A DNA stretch of 64,000 nt from UBA1206 sp041672465 (GCA_041672465.1 JBAYZO010000006.1:1-64000), one strand, 5' to 3'; counted from the first letter of the stretch, positions 37,296 to 45,947 are shown. The notes: generated from the sequence alone by a model not told the origin. Numbers and translations are program-made.

Positions 37296-38180
37296 ATGTA
37301 TCATAATATGTTTTACGTCGGGGAAGGCCTTTTCAATGTCGTCGTGAAGTTCCTCGGCTATTTTATGCGCCTGCTCAAGCGAGAGGCTGCCGTCGACTTT
37401 TATTTCGGCGTCAACGTAAACGCCCTCGCCGAACACCCTTGTCCTCAGCCTGTCTATCCCGAGCACCCCGGAATGGTCAAGTATCAGCCGCTTTATCCCC
37501 TCAGAGGTATTGCTGTCGCAGGCGCGGTCGGTCAGCTTACTCACGGAGCGCCGAAAGATATCAACCGCAACCTTTACGATAACGGCGGAGATTGCAACGC
37601 TCGCCAGCGGGTCGAGCACCCTCAGCCCTAACCTCGCGCCGGCGATTCCGACAAGAGACCCCACAGAAGACAGCGCGTCAGAGCGGTGATGCCACGCGTC
37701 GGCCAAAAAAGCCGACGATTTAATTTTCTTTGCCCTTGATTTTGTATACCGATACATCCATTCCTTGATTACAATTGAAATCAGCGCCGCGGCAAGCGCC
37801 AGCTTCCCGGGAATCGGGAGGAGAGAATTGGTTTTTGTAAAGATAAGAGTTAAGCCTTTAGCGCCTATCGCGATCCCGGTTGCCGCGAGAAGCCCGGCGA
37901 GAAGAATCGACGCTATACTCTCAAGCCTGTCGTGTCCGTACATATGCTCGCTATCGGGCGCTTTTTTTGACAGCCTGACCCCTATGTAGGCGATAACGGT
38001 GGTAAACATATCAGAGGCGGAGTGAACGGCGTCGGACACCATCGCCCCTGAATTTGAAAATATCCCCGCGAAGAGCTTAAAGACCGAAAGGGCGAAATTA
38101 ACGGCGACGGTCATTATCGTAAGCGAGTTTAAAGCTTGCTTATTTCCGTCGTCTTTATTGGGGTTAAGCTTTTTTCCCAT
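37275..38180 (-). CDS. Cation diffusion facilitator family metal exporter
   Basis: A 301-residue CDF transporter that exports divalent metals such as Zn, Fe or Mn by proton exchange. It has about six membrane helices with the metal-site motifs SDAVHSASD in TM2 and DAWHHRSDALSS in TM5, and a C-terminal metallochaperone-like domain (VDAEIKVDGSLSLEQAHKIAEEL and KHIMIHENP). The HxxxD layout is closest to the Zn/Fe FieF branch. ATG 38180 has AAGGTGG 8 nt upstream; an extra 12 nt in frame upstream is not needed. It converges on the decarboxylase gene. Confidence 0.9.
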   Translation of the reverse strand: MGKKLNPNKDDGNKQALNSLTIMTVAVNFALSVFKLFAGIFSNSGAMVSDAVHSASDMFTTVIAYIGVRLSKKAPDSEHMYGHDRLESIASILLAGLLAATGIAIGAKGLTLIFTKTNSLLPIPGKLALAAALISIVIKEWMYRYTKSRAKKIKSSAFLADAWHHRSDALSSVGSLVGIAGARLGLRVLDPLASVAISAVIVKVAVDIFRRSVSKLTDRACDSNTSEGIKRLILDHSGVLGIDRLRTRVFGEGVYVDAEIKVDGSLSLEQAHKIAEELHDDIEKAFPDVKHIMIHENPGEI

Positions 38181-38366
38181 AGTTCTAACCACCTTTCAAA
38201 CAGCGGCGGTTTTTAACCCTTATCTCCCGGCATTTCTTTACCAATATTATACAATATTACATCGCTTTTGTCAATTAAAAACACTTCGGCGTTTTAAAGT
38301 AAAAGGCAAAGCGGGAAATAAAAGCGTACCTTAAATGTAAAAAAATAAAAATCTTTGTTTTGTATA

Positions 38367-38395
38367 TTGACAAGCCCGCTTTGCGGTGATAAAAT
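38367..38395 (+). promoter_or_regulatory. Promoter of the pyrimidine operon
   Basis: TTGACA (38367-38372), 17 nt spacer, TAAAAT (38390-38395). Transcription would start near 38402, just before the attenuator leader. Confidence 0.88.
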
Positions 38396-38412
38396 ATAAA
38401 CAATCTTTAAGC

Positions 38413-38495
38413 GCAGTACGTGATACTGCCAAGACGGTGACAAAAACATACGCCATTTTCTTGGTTTTACGTCCTGCTTTCGCGGGGCTTTTTTT
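38413..38495 (+). promoter_or_regulatory. pyr operon leader: candidate transcription attenuator
   Basis: Three mutually exclusive pairings can be drawn. (1) GCAGTA (38413-38418) with TACTGC (38424-38429), a 5-nt-loop hairpin. (2) GCAGTACGT (38413-38421) with ACGTCCTGC (38469-38477), one mismatch: an antiterminator. (3) GTCCTGC (38471-38477) with GCGGGGC (38482-38488), two G-T, loop TTTC, followed by seven T (38489-38495): a terminator. Pairing 2 removes the 5' arm of 3; pairing 1 releases it. CCAAGA/TCTTGG (38429-38434/38459-38464) forms a further stem. The PyrR-binding loop consensus (CCAGAGAGGCT-like) was looked for and not found, and no pyrR lies in the cluster. Confidence 0.7.
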
Positions 38496-38518
38496 CGCGG
38501 CGGAGGGTAAAAATAAAA

Positions 38519-39712
38519 ATGAATGAAGTTTTAAAAAATCGCCGTCGCGGCGAACCGAAAAGCGCGGCCGCATATGATTTTACAAAAATCATTGACGCTT
38601 TTAAAAAAGACAAATATTCGGAATACGTTGTTTTCCCCGGCTTCGCGGATGTTCATGTGCATCTGCGCGAGCCGGGTTTTTCTTATAAAGAAACAATCCG
38701 CACCGGGACTCTCGCCGCCGCGCGAGGGGGGTACACTTCTGTTTGCGCCATGCCCAACCTTAACCCTTTTCCCCATGACACAGAGGGGATAAAAAAACAG
38801 CTTCATATTATTAATACAAGCGCCGTCGTGGATGTATTCCCCTACGGCACCATAACATATCGGGAAGAGGGCGAAAAGGTTTCGGACATGGAAGCTCTCG
38901 CGAAATACGCGGTGGCTTTTTCCGACGACGGCAGAGGCGTTGCCGATAAAGCTGTGATGCGCGAGGCCATGCTAAGGGCAAAAAGCCTTGGCAGAATTAT
39001 CGCGTCGCACTGCGAGCTAAACCCAAAACAGCCCGGGGAAAGCGGCGGAGAAGAGGAATGGCGGCAGGTTGAGCGGGACTTAAGCCTCGCGCAAGAAACC
39101 GGCTGTAAATATCACGTCTGCCATGTCTCCACAAAAGAATCGGTCAATCTCATCCGCGGGGCAAAGAAGTCCGGGGTTGACGTCAGCTGCGAGACCGCGC
39201 CGCATTATCTTATTCTTGATAAGACTTCGCGAAAAGACTCCGGCAGGTTTAAAATGAACCCTCCGCTTAGGACAAAGCAAGACCGCGAGGCGCTGGCGGC
39301 GGGGGTTTGCGACGGAACGGTAGATATGATAGCGACCGATCACGCCCCGCACTCGGAGGAAGAAAAATCCCGCGGGTTTAAGGACAGTCTCCCCGGCGTG
39401 ACGGGGCTTGAGGTTTCGTTCCCGGCGCTTTACACTTTTCTTGTCAAAGGCGGGTTGATAACGCTTGAAAAACTTCTTGGCCTTATCACCCGCGCACCGA
39501 GAGAGCGTTTTGGGCTTAGCCAATCCCCCGATGACTTTACGGTGTTTGACCTTAATGAGAGCTTTACGATTGACCCGGGCGAATTTATCTCAAAAGGCAA
39601 ATCCACGCCTTTCGAGGGGATTTCCGTGTTCGGGCGGTGCCATTTCACCCACGCAAAAGGGAAAAATGTGTGGGTTTCAAAAAGGGCGGAGGAAATTTTA
39701 AGGGGAATATGA
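38519..39712 (+). CDS. pyrC: Dihydroorotase
   Basis: A 397-residue amidohydrolase that closes carbamoyl-aspartate to dihydroorotate, step 3 of UMP synthesis. Metal-binding HVHLREPG near residue 46, ASHCE (His), HVCHVST and IATDHAPHSEEEK are present, as in type I dihydroorotases; FGL near the end fits the family. The N-terminus lacks the usual strand before VFPGFADVHVH and starts with a basic NRRRGEPK stretch. GGAGG lies 12 nt before the ATG. It is the first gene of the pyr operon and overlaps pyrK by an ATGA. Confidence 0.93.
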   Translation: MNEVLKNRRRGEPKSAAAYDFTKIIDAFKKDKYSEYVVFPGFADVHVHLREPGFSYKETIRTGTLAAARGGYTSVCAMPNLNPFPHDTEGIKKQLHIINTSAVVDVFPYGTITYREEGEKVSDMEALAKYAVAFSDDGRGVADKAVMREAMLRAKSLGRIIASHCELNPKQPGESGGEEEWRQVERDLSLAQETGCKYHVCHVSTKESVNLIRGAKKSGVDVSCETAPHYLILDKTSRKDSGRFKMNPPLRTKQDREALAAGVCDGTVDMIATDHAPHSEEEKSRGFKDSLPGVTGLEVSFPALYTFLVKGGLITLEKLLGLITRAPRERFGLSQSPDDFTVFDLNESFTIDPGEFISKGKSTPFEGISVFGRCHFTHAKGKNVWVSKRAEEILRGI

Positions 39713-40455
39713 AAGAAAACACGATAGAGCAAAAGTTTGAGATAACAGAAAACCGCAAAATCGCCGATATGGTCTACGAGACTGTCCTTGTCGGCGACAC
39801 TTCCCGCGTCACTTCCCCGGGGCAGTTTGTGAGCGTCTCGCTCGGGGGTTTCTTCCTGCGGAGGCCGTTTTCGGTCTGCGATAAAAGCGGCGGCCGCCTG
39901 ACGCTTATATACAAAACGGTGGGGAGCGGGACAAAATATATGTCAAGCCTTAAAAAAGGGAGCGTTTTAAACCTCTTAACCGGGCTTGGCAACGGGTTTG
40001 AGGTGAAAAACAGCAAAGACTCTCCCCTGCTTATCGGCGGGGGGGTGGGTCTGCCGCCGCTGTATTTTTTGGCTAAATGTCTTACCGCCGAGGGAAAAGA
40101 TGTGGCGCTTATAATGGGGTTCGGCAAATCAAGCGAAGTATTCTATGAAGAAAAGTTTAAGGAGTTGGGGGTAAGGGTCGCCGTTACCACGGCAGACGGT
40201 TCACGGGGGATAAAAGGTTTTGTGACAGACGCGCTCGGCCTTTTTACCGGCTACACCTATACCTATGCCTGCGGCCCCGAACAAATGTTAAAGGCGGTTT
40301 GGGAAAGTACCCGAACGGACGGCGAGTACAGCTTTGAGGAGCGAATGGGCTGCGGGTTCGGCGCCTGTATGGGGTGTTCGAGAAAAACAGTCGGCGGGTA
40401 TAAAAAAGTGTGCAGCGACGGCCCGGTCTTTAAAAAGGGGGAAATCCTATGGTGA
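39709..40455 (+). CDS. pyrK: Dihydroorotate dehydrogenase electron-transfer subunit
   Basis: A 248-residue FAD and 2Fe-2S subunit that passes electrons from PyrD to NAD. Seen: PGQFVSVSLGGFFLRRPFSV (FAD site), the NAD-site glycines LLIGGGVGLPPLYFLAK, ACGPEQMLKA, and the cluster cysteines in CGFGACMGCSRKTVGGYKKVC. The ATG at 39709 overlaps the pyrC stop (ATGA); the longer upstream frame lies inside pyrC and is discarded. It overlaps pyrD by 7 nt. Present with a B-type PyrD, so the dehydrogenase is NAD-dependent. Confidence 0.95.
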   Translation: MKENTIEQKFEITENRKIADMVYETVLVGDTSRVTSPGQFVSVSLGGFFLRRPFSVCDKSGGRLTLIYKTVGSGTKYMSSLKKGSVLNLLTGLGNGFEVKNSKDSPLLIGGGVGLPPLYFLAKCLTAEGKDVALIMGFGKSSEVFYEEKFKELGVRVAVTTADGSRGIKGFVTDALGLFTGYTYTYACGPEQMLKAVWESTRTDGEYSFEERMGCGFGACMGCSRKTVGGYKKVCSDGPVFKKGEILW

Positions 40456-41438
40456 GAAAAATCGAAAACGGAGCGCAAAACCCCATGGGGTACCGTAAAA
40501 ATTCAACCGGACAGCCCGAGGGCAACCCCGACACAAGAGTCAGCCTTTGCGGGGTTGAGCTTGACAACCCGATTATCCCCGCCAGCGGGACTTTTGGCTA
40601 CGGAGTTGAGTTCGCCAAGCTCTATGACATTAACATTTTAGGCACGTTTTCCATGAAAAGCGCTACAAAAGAACCCCGCTTCGGCAACATTACGCCGCGA
40701 ATAGCCGAATGCGCGTCGGGTATGCTAAACGCGGTGGGACTTCAAAACCCGGGGCTTGAATCCGTGCTGGCTCATGAGCTGCCGGAGATTAAAAAGGTCT
40801 TTAAAAAAAAGATAATGGCAAACGTCAGCGGGTTTTCGGTGGACGAATATGTCACAAACGCCGCCGCCCTCGGGGACGACCCGCAAATCGGCTGGATAGA
40901 GCTTAACATAAGCTGCCCCAATGTAAAGCGCGGGGGGGAGCATTTCGGGAACAGCCCGAGCGACGCCTTTACCCTCACCCGGGAGGTTAAGCAAGCGGTT
41001 CAAAAACCAATTATCGTAAAGCTTTCCCCGAACACCGGGGATATCGCCGCGATTTCTGCCGCCTGCGAAGAGGCGGGGGCGGACGGGCTTAGCCTTATAA
41101 ACACCATAAAAGGCATGAGAATTGATTTAAAAACTCAAAAGCCCGTCCTCGCCAACAAAACCGGCGGGCTTTCCGGCCCTGCCGTCTTCCCCGTGGCGCT
41201 GAGGATGGTCTATGAGGTCTACGAAGCGGTTAAGCTCCCCATTGTCGGTATCGGCGGGGTTTCAACCGCCGAAGACGTAATTGAAATGATGCTGGCGGGC
41301 GCCGCCGCCGTGGGGGTGGGCGCCGCGAATCTTATAAACCCCTACGCCTGCAGGGATATAATCGAGTCCCTGCCCGGCGTTATGAGGGAATACGGCATAA
41401 CAAGGCTCACGGATATAATAGGAGGCGCGCATAATTAA
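40449..41438 (+). CDS. pyrD: Dihydroorotate dehydrogenase, class 1B catalytic subunit
   Basis: A 329-residue FMN TIM-barrel that oxidises dihydroorotate to orotate. Seen: IPASGTFGYG, NAVGLQNPG, the active-site Cys in ELNISCPNVKRGGEHFG, KLSPNTGDI, NTIKGMRID, and the FMN phosphate loop GIGGVSTAEDVIEMMLAGA. The Cys rather than Ser base marks it as a class 1 enzyme, and it is paired with PyrK. An ~28-residue charged N-terminal extension (from ATG 40449, overlapping pyrK) precedes the usual VSLCGVELDNP start, so a later start is possible. Confidence 0.95.
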   Translation: MVRKIENGAQNPMGYRKNSTGQPEGNPDTRVSLCGVELDNPIIPASGTFGYGVEFAKLYDINILGTFSMKSATKEPRFGNITPRIAECASGMLNAVGLQNPGLESVLAHELPEIKKVFKKKIMANVSGFSVDEYVTNAAALGDDPQIGWIELNISCPNVKRGGEHFGNSPSDAFTLTREVKQAVQKPIIVKLSPNTGDIAAISAACEEAGADGLSLINTIKGMRIDLKTQKPVLANKTGGLSGPAVFPVALRMVYEVYEAVKLPIVGIGGVSTAEDVIEMMLAGAAAVGVGAANLINPYACRDIIESLPGVMREYGITRLTDIIGGAHN

Positions 41439-42133
41439 TGGGTAAAGACGTGATAATCGCCCTTGACTTTTCGGCAAAAGCCGAAGTGATTGCTTTTTTA
41501 GGGCTGTTCGGCGGAGAAAGACCGTTTGTTAAGGTCGGAATGGAGCTGTTTTACGCCGAAGGGCCGAAAATTATCGACGAAATTAAAAAAAGAGGCCACA
41601 AGGTGTTCCTCGACTTAAAACTGCACGACATTCCAAACACGGTCAAAAAAGCCATGAGGGTGATCTCGGAACTTGAAGTCGATATGGTAAATATACACGC
41701 TTCGGGTACAAGGGCAATGATGCGGAGCGCCGTGGAGGGGCTTGAGAATCAAAGCGGAAAAAAACCGCTGCTTATAGCGGTGACCCTGCTCACGTCGGTG
41801 AGCGCCGCGAGCCTGAAAGACGAGCTGTTCACGCATTGTACCCCGGAGGAAATTGTCATGGCTTACGCGGTTTCGGCAAAACAAGAAGGGCTTGACGGGG
41901 TGGTGTGTTCCCCGCTTGAGACAAAAGCCATCCGAAACGCCTGCGGAGAGGGATTTTTGACCGTCACCCCCGGGATACGGTTTTCCCCCGGGGAAAACGA
42001 CGACCAGGCGAGGTTCACAACCCCGCTCGCGGCGAAAAATCTCGGCGCCGATTATATTGTCGTCGGCCGCCCGATAACGTCTTCCGCCGACCCGGTCGCC
42101 GCCTATAACGAGTGTAAAAAACAATTCATTTAA
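41438..42133 (+). CDS. pyrF: Orotidine 5'-phosphate decarboxylase
   Basis: A 231-residue TIM-barrel that makes UMP from OMP, the last step. Seen: IALDFSAKAE, FVKVGMELFYAEG, the catalytic KVFLDLKLHDIPNTV with the D-x-K-x-x-D array, TVTPGIRFSPGENDDQAR, and IVVGRPIT. Length and motifs fit the short class. The ATG shares its A with the pyrD TAA (TAATG), indicating coupled translation. Confidence 0.95.
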   Translation: MGKDVIIALDFSAKAEVIAFLGLFGGERPFVKVGMELFYAEGPKIIDEIKKRGHKVFLDLKLHDIPNTVKKAMRVISELEVDMVNIHASGTRAMMRSAVEGLENQSGKKPLLIAVTLLTSVSAASLKDELFTHCTPEEIVMAYAVSAKQEGLDGVVCSPLETKAIRNACGEGFLTVTPGIRFSPGENDDQARFTTPLAAKNLGADYIVVGRPITSSADPVAAYNECKKQFI

Positions 42134-42148
42134 AGGGGAAAAGCAGAT

Positions 42149-42820
42149 ATGCAGAAAAATAACAGCGAAAAAGCCACGGGGCGAAAAGAAAAAGCCGCCA
42201 AACGGCTGCTTGAGATAAAAGCGGTGTTCTTCAGACCCGACGACCCGTTTATCTGGGCGAGCGGAATTAAAAGCCCGGTGTACTGCGACAACAGGCTGAT
42301 ATTATCCGAAGCGGCCGTGAGGGGGGAGATTGAGGCGATGCTTGCCGAACTCATAAGCGAAAACTTCCCCGATGTCTCTCTTATCATGGGGACGAGCACC
42401 GCCGGGATACCCCACGCGGCGCTTGCGGCGGATATATTGGGGCTCCCCATGGGTTATGTCAGGGCGGGCGCCAAAAGCCACGGCAGAAAGAACCTGATTG
42501 AGGGGAAGCTTGAAAAAGGGCAGAAAACCGTTGTGGTGGAAGACCTTATCTCAACGGGTGGGAGCGCGCTCGACGTAGCGGATATCCTCCGGCTGGAGGG
42601 AGCGGACGTGCTGGGGGTGGCGAGCATTTTTACCTACGGCATGGATATCGCGGGCAAGCGCTTTGCCGACGCGGGGCTTAAGGCCGTGTCACTTACCGAT
42701 TTTGACGAGGTGACCAAAACGGCGGCGAGGCTCGGGTATATTAAAAGCGAGGACGTCGAAAGGCTGCTGCGGTTCAGGGACAACCCCCTTGACCAGAGCT
42801 GGGCGGAGGGGAGAGCATGA
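42149..42820 (+). CDS. pyrE: Orotate phosphoribosyltransferase
   Basis: A 223-residue PRTase that joins orotate to PRPP to give OMP. Seen: the region IWASGIKSPVYCDNR, GTSTAGIPHAA, YVRAGAKSHGRKNLIEG (flexible catalytic loop), and the PRPP motif VVVEDLISTGGSALD. Length is normal. AAAGGGG lies 8 nt before the ATG, 15 nt after pyrF, and the 3' end overlaps pyrB by 4 nt. Confidence 0.95.
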   Translation: MQKNNSEKATGRKEKAAKRLLEIKAVFFRPDDPFIWASGIKSPVYCDNRLILSEAAVRGEIEAMLAELISENFPDVSLIMGTSTAGIPHAALAADILGLPMGYVRAGAKSHGRKNLIEGKLEKGQKTVVVEDLISTGGSALDVADILRLEGADVLGVASIFTYGMDIAGKRFADAGLKAVSLTDFDEVTKTAARLGYIKSEDVERLLRFRDNPLDQSWAEGRA

Positions 42821-43731
42821 AGAGCCTTACCGATATAAAAGAGCTTTCGGTTGAGGAAATTGATTCTTTAATAACCGTCGCGCTTGATATAGCCGAAAAC
42901 CCCGCAAAATACAGCGGCGTATGTAAGGGTAAAAAAATAGCCACCCTGTTTTATGAACCCTCCACCCGGACGCGGTTTAGCTTTGAGGCGGCGATGATAG
43001 AGCTCGGCGGGAGCGTTATCGGTTTTTCCACTTCGGGCGGGAGCTCGGCGGCAAAGGGCGAAAGCGTCGCCGACACGGTTAAAACGGTGTCTTTTTTCGC
43101 CGATATCATAGCTGTCCGCCACCCGAAAGAGGGCGCGGCGCTTGTGGCGGCGAAAAACGCCTTTGTTCCGGTGATAAACGCGGGCGACGGCGGGCATAAC
43201 CACCCCACCCAGACCCTTGCCGATCTCCTCACCATCAAGCGCGAAAAAGGGGGTTTTGACGGGCTTAACGTTGGGTTTTGCGGGGATTTAAAGTTCGGCA
43301 GAACAGTTCACTCCCTCCTTTCGGCGCTGTCAAGATATGATATGGCATCGTTCACGCTTATTTCGCCCGAAGAGCTGTGTATCCCCGAATACCTAAAGAG
43401 CGAAGTGCTGCTGACGGGAAAAATTCCGTTTTTTGAAGTGAGGGATCTCGGCAAAGCTCTCCCGGAGCTTGATATTCTTTACATGACAAGAGTGCAAAGA
43501 GAACGGTTTTTTAACGAGGCGGACTATCTGCGGCTAAAAGATACCTATGTGCTGACCCCGCAAAAGCTTGAGTCCGGGAAGAGTGACCTTTGCGTCATGC
43601 ACCCGCTGCCGAGGGTTAACGAAATTTCCGTGGCGGTCGACAGCGATATCCGCGCCTGCTATTTTAAGCAAGTGGAAAACGGCAAATTTATGCGAATGGC
43701 GCTTATTTTGAAATTACTGGGGGTAAACTAA
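42817..43731 (+). CDS. pyrB: Aspartate carbamoyltransferase catalytic subunit
   Basis: A 304-residue enzyme that makes carbamoyl-aspartate, the first committed pyrimidine step. Seen: the carbamoyl-phosphate site FYEPSTRTRFSFEAAM, STSGGSSAAKGES (the SSxxKGES loop), HPTQTLADL, GDLKFGRTVHSL, and the aspartate site MHPLPRVNEI. It starts at an ATG overlapping pyrE by 4 nt. A regulatory subunit gene follows directly, so this is the allosteric c6r6-type enzyme rather than the free trimer of Bacillus. Confidence 0.96.
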   Translation: MKSLTDIKELSVEEIDSLITVALDIAENPAKYSGVCKGKKIATLFYEPSTRTRFSFEAAMIELGGSVIGFSTSGGSSAAKGESVADTVKTVSFFADIIAVRHPKEGAALVAAKNAFVPVINAGDGGHNHPTQTLADLLTIKREKGGFDGLNVGFCGDLKFGRTVHSLLSALSRYDMASFTLISPEELCIPEYLKSEVLLTGKIPFFEVRDLGKALPELDILYMTRVQRERFFNEADYLRLKDTYVLTPQKLESGKSDLCVMHPLPRVNEISVAVDSDIRACYFKQVENGKFMRMALILKLLGVN

Positions 43732-43735
43732 ACAT

Positions 43736-44152
43736 ATGGTAATAGGACAAATAAAAGACGGCATAGTGCTTGACCACATTACCGCCGGGCGGGGAATGGA
43801 GATATATGACGCGCTGGGGCTGGGGAGTCTTGACTGTATGGTCGCCATGATAACCAAAGCCCAAAGCACCAAAATGGGGCGAAAAGATATTATAAAAGTG
43901 GGAAAAGTCATAGCGTTTGACTTTGACGTTTTGGGGTATATCGACCCGGGGATAACCGTGAATATCATCCGCGACGGCAAGCTGTTCAAGCGCGACAAGT
44001 TAAGGCTCCCGGATTCCCTTGTAAACGTGCTGAAATGCAAAAACCCCCGCTGTATAACCTCAATCGAGCAGGAGCTTGACAATGTGTTCAGGCTGGCCGA
44101 CACAAAAAGCCGCGTCTACCGCTGTGTTTACTGCGATACCGACGCGAAATAA
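43736..44152 (+). CDS. pyrI: Aspartate carbamoyltransferase regulatory subunit
   Basis: A 138-residue regulatory chain that binds nucleotides and couples to PyrB. The zinc site is intact: CKNPRC then, 27 residues later, CVYC, as in other PyrI. The N-terminal nucleotide-binding beta sheet starts IGQIKDGIVLDHITAGRG, a normal start. It begins 4 nt after pyrB. carA, carB and pyrR are not in this operon, so carbamoyl phosphate must come from elsewhere in the genome. Confidence 0.95.
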   Translation: MVIGQIKDGIVLDHITAGRGMEIYDALGLGSLDCMVAMITKAQSTKMGRKDIIKVGKVIAFDFDVLGYIDPGITVNIIRDGKLFKRDKLRLPDSLVNVLKCKNPRCITSIEQELDNVFRLADTKSRVYRCVYCDTDAK

Positions 44153-44182
44153 AGCTTATGTCAACATATCAATGTCTTCCGG

Positions 44183-44216
44183 GGCGGCGGGTTAATGATT
44201 GACTTTTCCCGCCGCC
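44183..44216 (+). repeat. GC-rich inverted repeat enclosing a -35 element
   Basis: GGCGGCGGG (44183-44191) and CCCGCCGCC (44208-44216) form a perfect 9-bp stem. The 16-nt loop contains TTGACT, the -35 of the next promoter. There is no T-run after the stem, so it is at best a weak pyr terminator. Confidence 0.7.
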
Positions 44217-44226
44217 GCGTTATAAT
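44199..44226 (+). promoter_or_regulatory. Promoter of the GH172-like gene
   Basis: TTGACT (44199-44204), 16 nt spacer, TATAAT (44221-44226). The -35 lies in the loop of the inverted repeat at 44183-44216 and the spacer overlaps its 3' arm, so pyr read-through could affect this promoter. Confidence 0.75.
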
Positions 44227-44263
44227 GGTTTTAAGCAAAAGTATAAAAGGCGGGATAAAATAA

Positions 44264-45364
44264 ATGGAAAAAGATAATGAAAAGACAAAATTTTACAATG
44301 GACTTGGGTTTGGACTTCATTCGCTGACGCTCCTCTCGGGCGCGAAGTCGCGCTCTCTCTCCGCCGAAAACAAAACGGGCGAAAAGGGTCGCGGCGGAGC
44401 GGCCGAAGACGGCACGGGAAGGCTTGCCGCGCGGGACTTGGGGCAGGGCTGGAAGGTTTCGCCCTCAATACTGTTAAAGGCGGGCGAAACGGCCGAAATC
44501 GCCGATATCGCGGGCGAGGGGGTTATTAAACATATCTGGATGACAGACTCGTCGGGGGACAAGCGCCCGATAATTCTTAGAATTTATTTTGACGGCTACA
44601 AAAAAGCCGCCGTAGAGACCCCTCACTGCGACTTTTTCTGCGCCGCCGACTACGGCGAATACAAGCAGATTTCCTCGCTTGCCGTCTGCGTTAACCCGCG
44701 GCGCGGCTTTAACTCTTACTTTGAAATGCCGTTTTTCAAAAACTTTAAGATAACGCTTGAAAACATAACCAAAAACGATATAACCGTGTATTATCAAATC
44801 GATTACCTGTTGACCGAGCTCCCGGCAAACGCCGGTTATTTTCACGCCCAGTTCAGGCGCGTCAACCCATTGCCGTATAAAACGCCGTACACAATACTCG
44901 ACAACATAAAAGGGCGCGGGCAGTATGTCGGCACATATCTTTTTTGGGGATCTAACAGCTCGGGCTGGTGGGGGGAGGGTGAAATAAAGTTCTACCTCGA
45001 CGGCGACTTCAAATACCCCACAATCTGCGGCACGGGAACCGAGGACTACTTTTGCGGCGCCTATAATTTTGACGTCAACGGCCGCTACACCGACTTTTCA
45101 GGCCCTTACTGCGGCTTTTTCAAAACAAAAACAGACGACGCCTACCGCTCCCAGTCAAGGTTTTCAATGTACCGATTTCATATAGCCGATCCGATTTATT
45201 TTGAGGAGGACATAAAAGTCACCATTCAGGCGCTGGGCTGGCGGGAGGGCGGGAGATATCTTCCGCTTATGGATGACATTTCCTCCGTGGCGTACTGGTA
45301 CAGCGATAACCTTGACGACGACTACCCCCCTCTCCCGGACAGAGACGGGCTGGAAATTATATAA
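44264..45364 (+). CDS. DUF2961 (GH172-like) protein
   Basis: A 366-residue soluble protein of the DUF2961 type, a family I recall being assigned to glycoside hydrolase family 172 (fructan/arabinan-type furanoside enzymes). Supporting segments: GEGVIKHIWMTDSS, ILRIYFDGYKKAAVETPHCDFF, PRRGFNSYFEMPFFKNFKITLEN, and PTICGTGTEDYFCGAYNF. There is no signal peptide, so it is cytoplasmic. It has its own promoter and stands alone between pyrI and a convergent DUF2284 gene. The N-terminal ~60 residues contain a Gly/Ala-rich low-complexity stretch not usual for the family. Substrate unknown. Confidence 0.82.
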   Translation: MEKDNEKTKFYNGLGFGLHSLTLLSGAKSRSLSAENKTGEKGRGGAAEDGTGRLAARDLGQGWKVSPSILLKAGETAEIADIAGEGVIKHIWMTDSSGDKRPIILRIYFDGYKKAAVETPHCDFFCAADYGEYKQISSLAVCVNPRRGFNSYFEMPFFKNFKITLENITKNDITVYYQIDYLLTELPANAGYFHAQFRRVNPLPYKTPYTILDNIKGRGQYVGTYLFWGSNSSGWWGEGEIKFYLDGDFKYPTICGTGTEDYFCGAYNFDVNGRYTDFSGPYCGFFKTKTDDAYRSQSRFSMYRFHIADPIYFEEDIKVTIQALGWREGGRYLPLMDDISSVAYWYSDNLDDDYPPLPDRDGLEII

Positions 45365-45382
45365 GACTTTTGAGACAGAAAA

Positions 45383-45904
45383 TCACTCCACAAAAACCGC
45401 CGAATACCAGTTTTGGGTTTCGTTTTCGGGGTCTTTCAGGGTGTAAAGCGAAAGGCCGAACTTTGAAGCCGTTTTAAAAACGTCAATGCCAACCGAGTGA
45501 AAAGCGGGGCGCGCCTGACTTACAAAACGGCAGGGCTTGCCGTCGGCGGCGGCGCATTTTTCGCACTTCGCGCAATCGGAAAGCGAAAAGGCAAAGTAAT
45601 ACCCGTCGCGAAACGCCATTCCCTCTATGGCAAAGGAAATCTTCTGCGACAGCGTTTTGTCATGAGTGTGGATAATAATCCCCCATTTATAACGGGAAAA
45701 CATTTCTTTGTATTCCGCCATTGACGGCGAGCCGGGCTTTGACGGGCAGGTGTGGTTGTTCCCGAAATCTGGGCAGCCGTACAGGCATTTAAGGTAAGTT
45801 CGGCTGTCAAAGCAAATATCCGAAATATCAAACCTCACGGCGTCAGAAGCGCCGTTTTCAAGCGCGTATTTTATGTATTTTTCCGGGTAAGATTTGTTTT
45901 CCAT
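45383..45904 (-). CDS. DUF2284 predicted metal-binding protein
   Basis: A 173-residue Cys-rich protein. Two clusters are visible: YLKCLYGCPDFGNNHTCPSKPGSP near residues 36-59 and CAKCEKC followed by GKPC near 115-127, giving a ferredoxin-like set that probably binds an iron-sulphur cluster or Zn. These match DUF2284 proteins, whose role is unknown. An AGGTG sits before the ATG, and a strong promoter lies at 45948-45976. It ends 18 nt from the GH172-like gene. Confidence 0.85.
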   Translation of the reverse strand: MENKSYPEKYIKYALENGASDAVRFDISDICFDSRTYLKCLYGCPDFGNNHTCPSKPGSPSMAEYKEMFSRYKWGIIIHTHDKTLSQKISFAIEGMAFRDGYYFAFSLSDCAKCEKCAAADGKPCRFVSQARPAFHSVGIDVFKTASKFGLSLYTLKDPENETQNWYSAVFVE

Positions 45905-45947
45905 TTAATATACACCTGCTTTGCGTTTTTAAAGTTTTTGTTTTTTG

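Larger units (their letters stand above)
38181..38518. other. Divergent intergenic region between the CDF gene and the pyr operon
   Basis: 338 nt. Left half: no clear promoter for the CDF gene. Right half: the pyr promoter at 38367-38395 and the leader switch at 38413-38495. No protein gene is supported. Confidence 0.6.

Noticed and set aside
38429..38464. PyrR-binding loop in the pyr leader
   Set aside because: The hairpin CCAAGA/TCTTGG has no loop matching the PyrR consensus, so it is not called.
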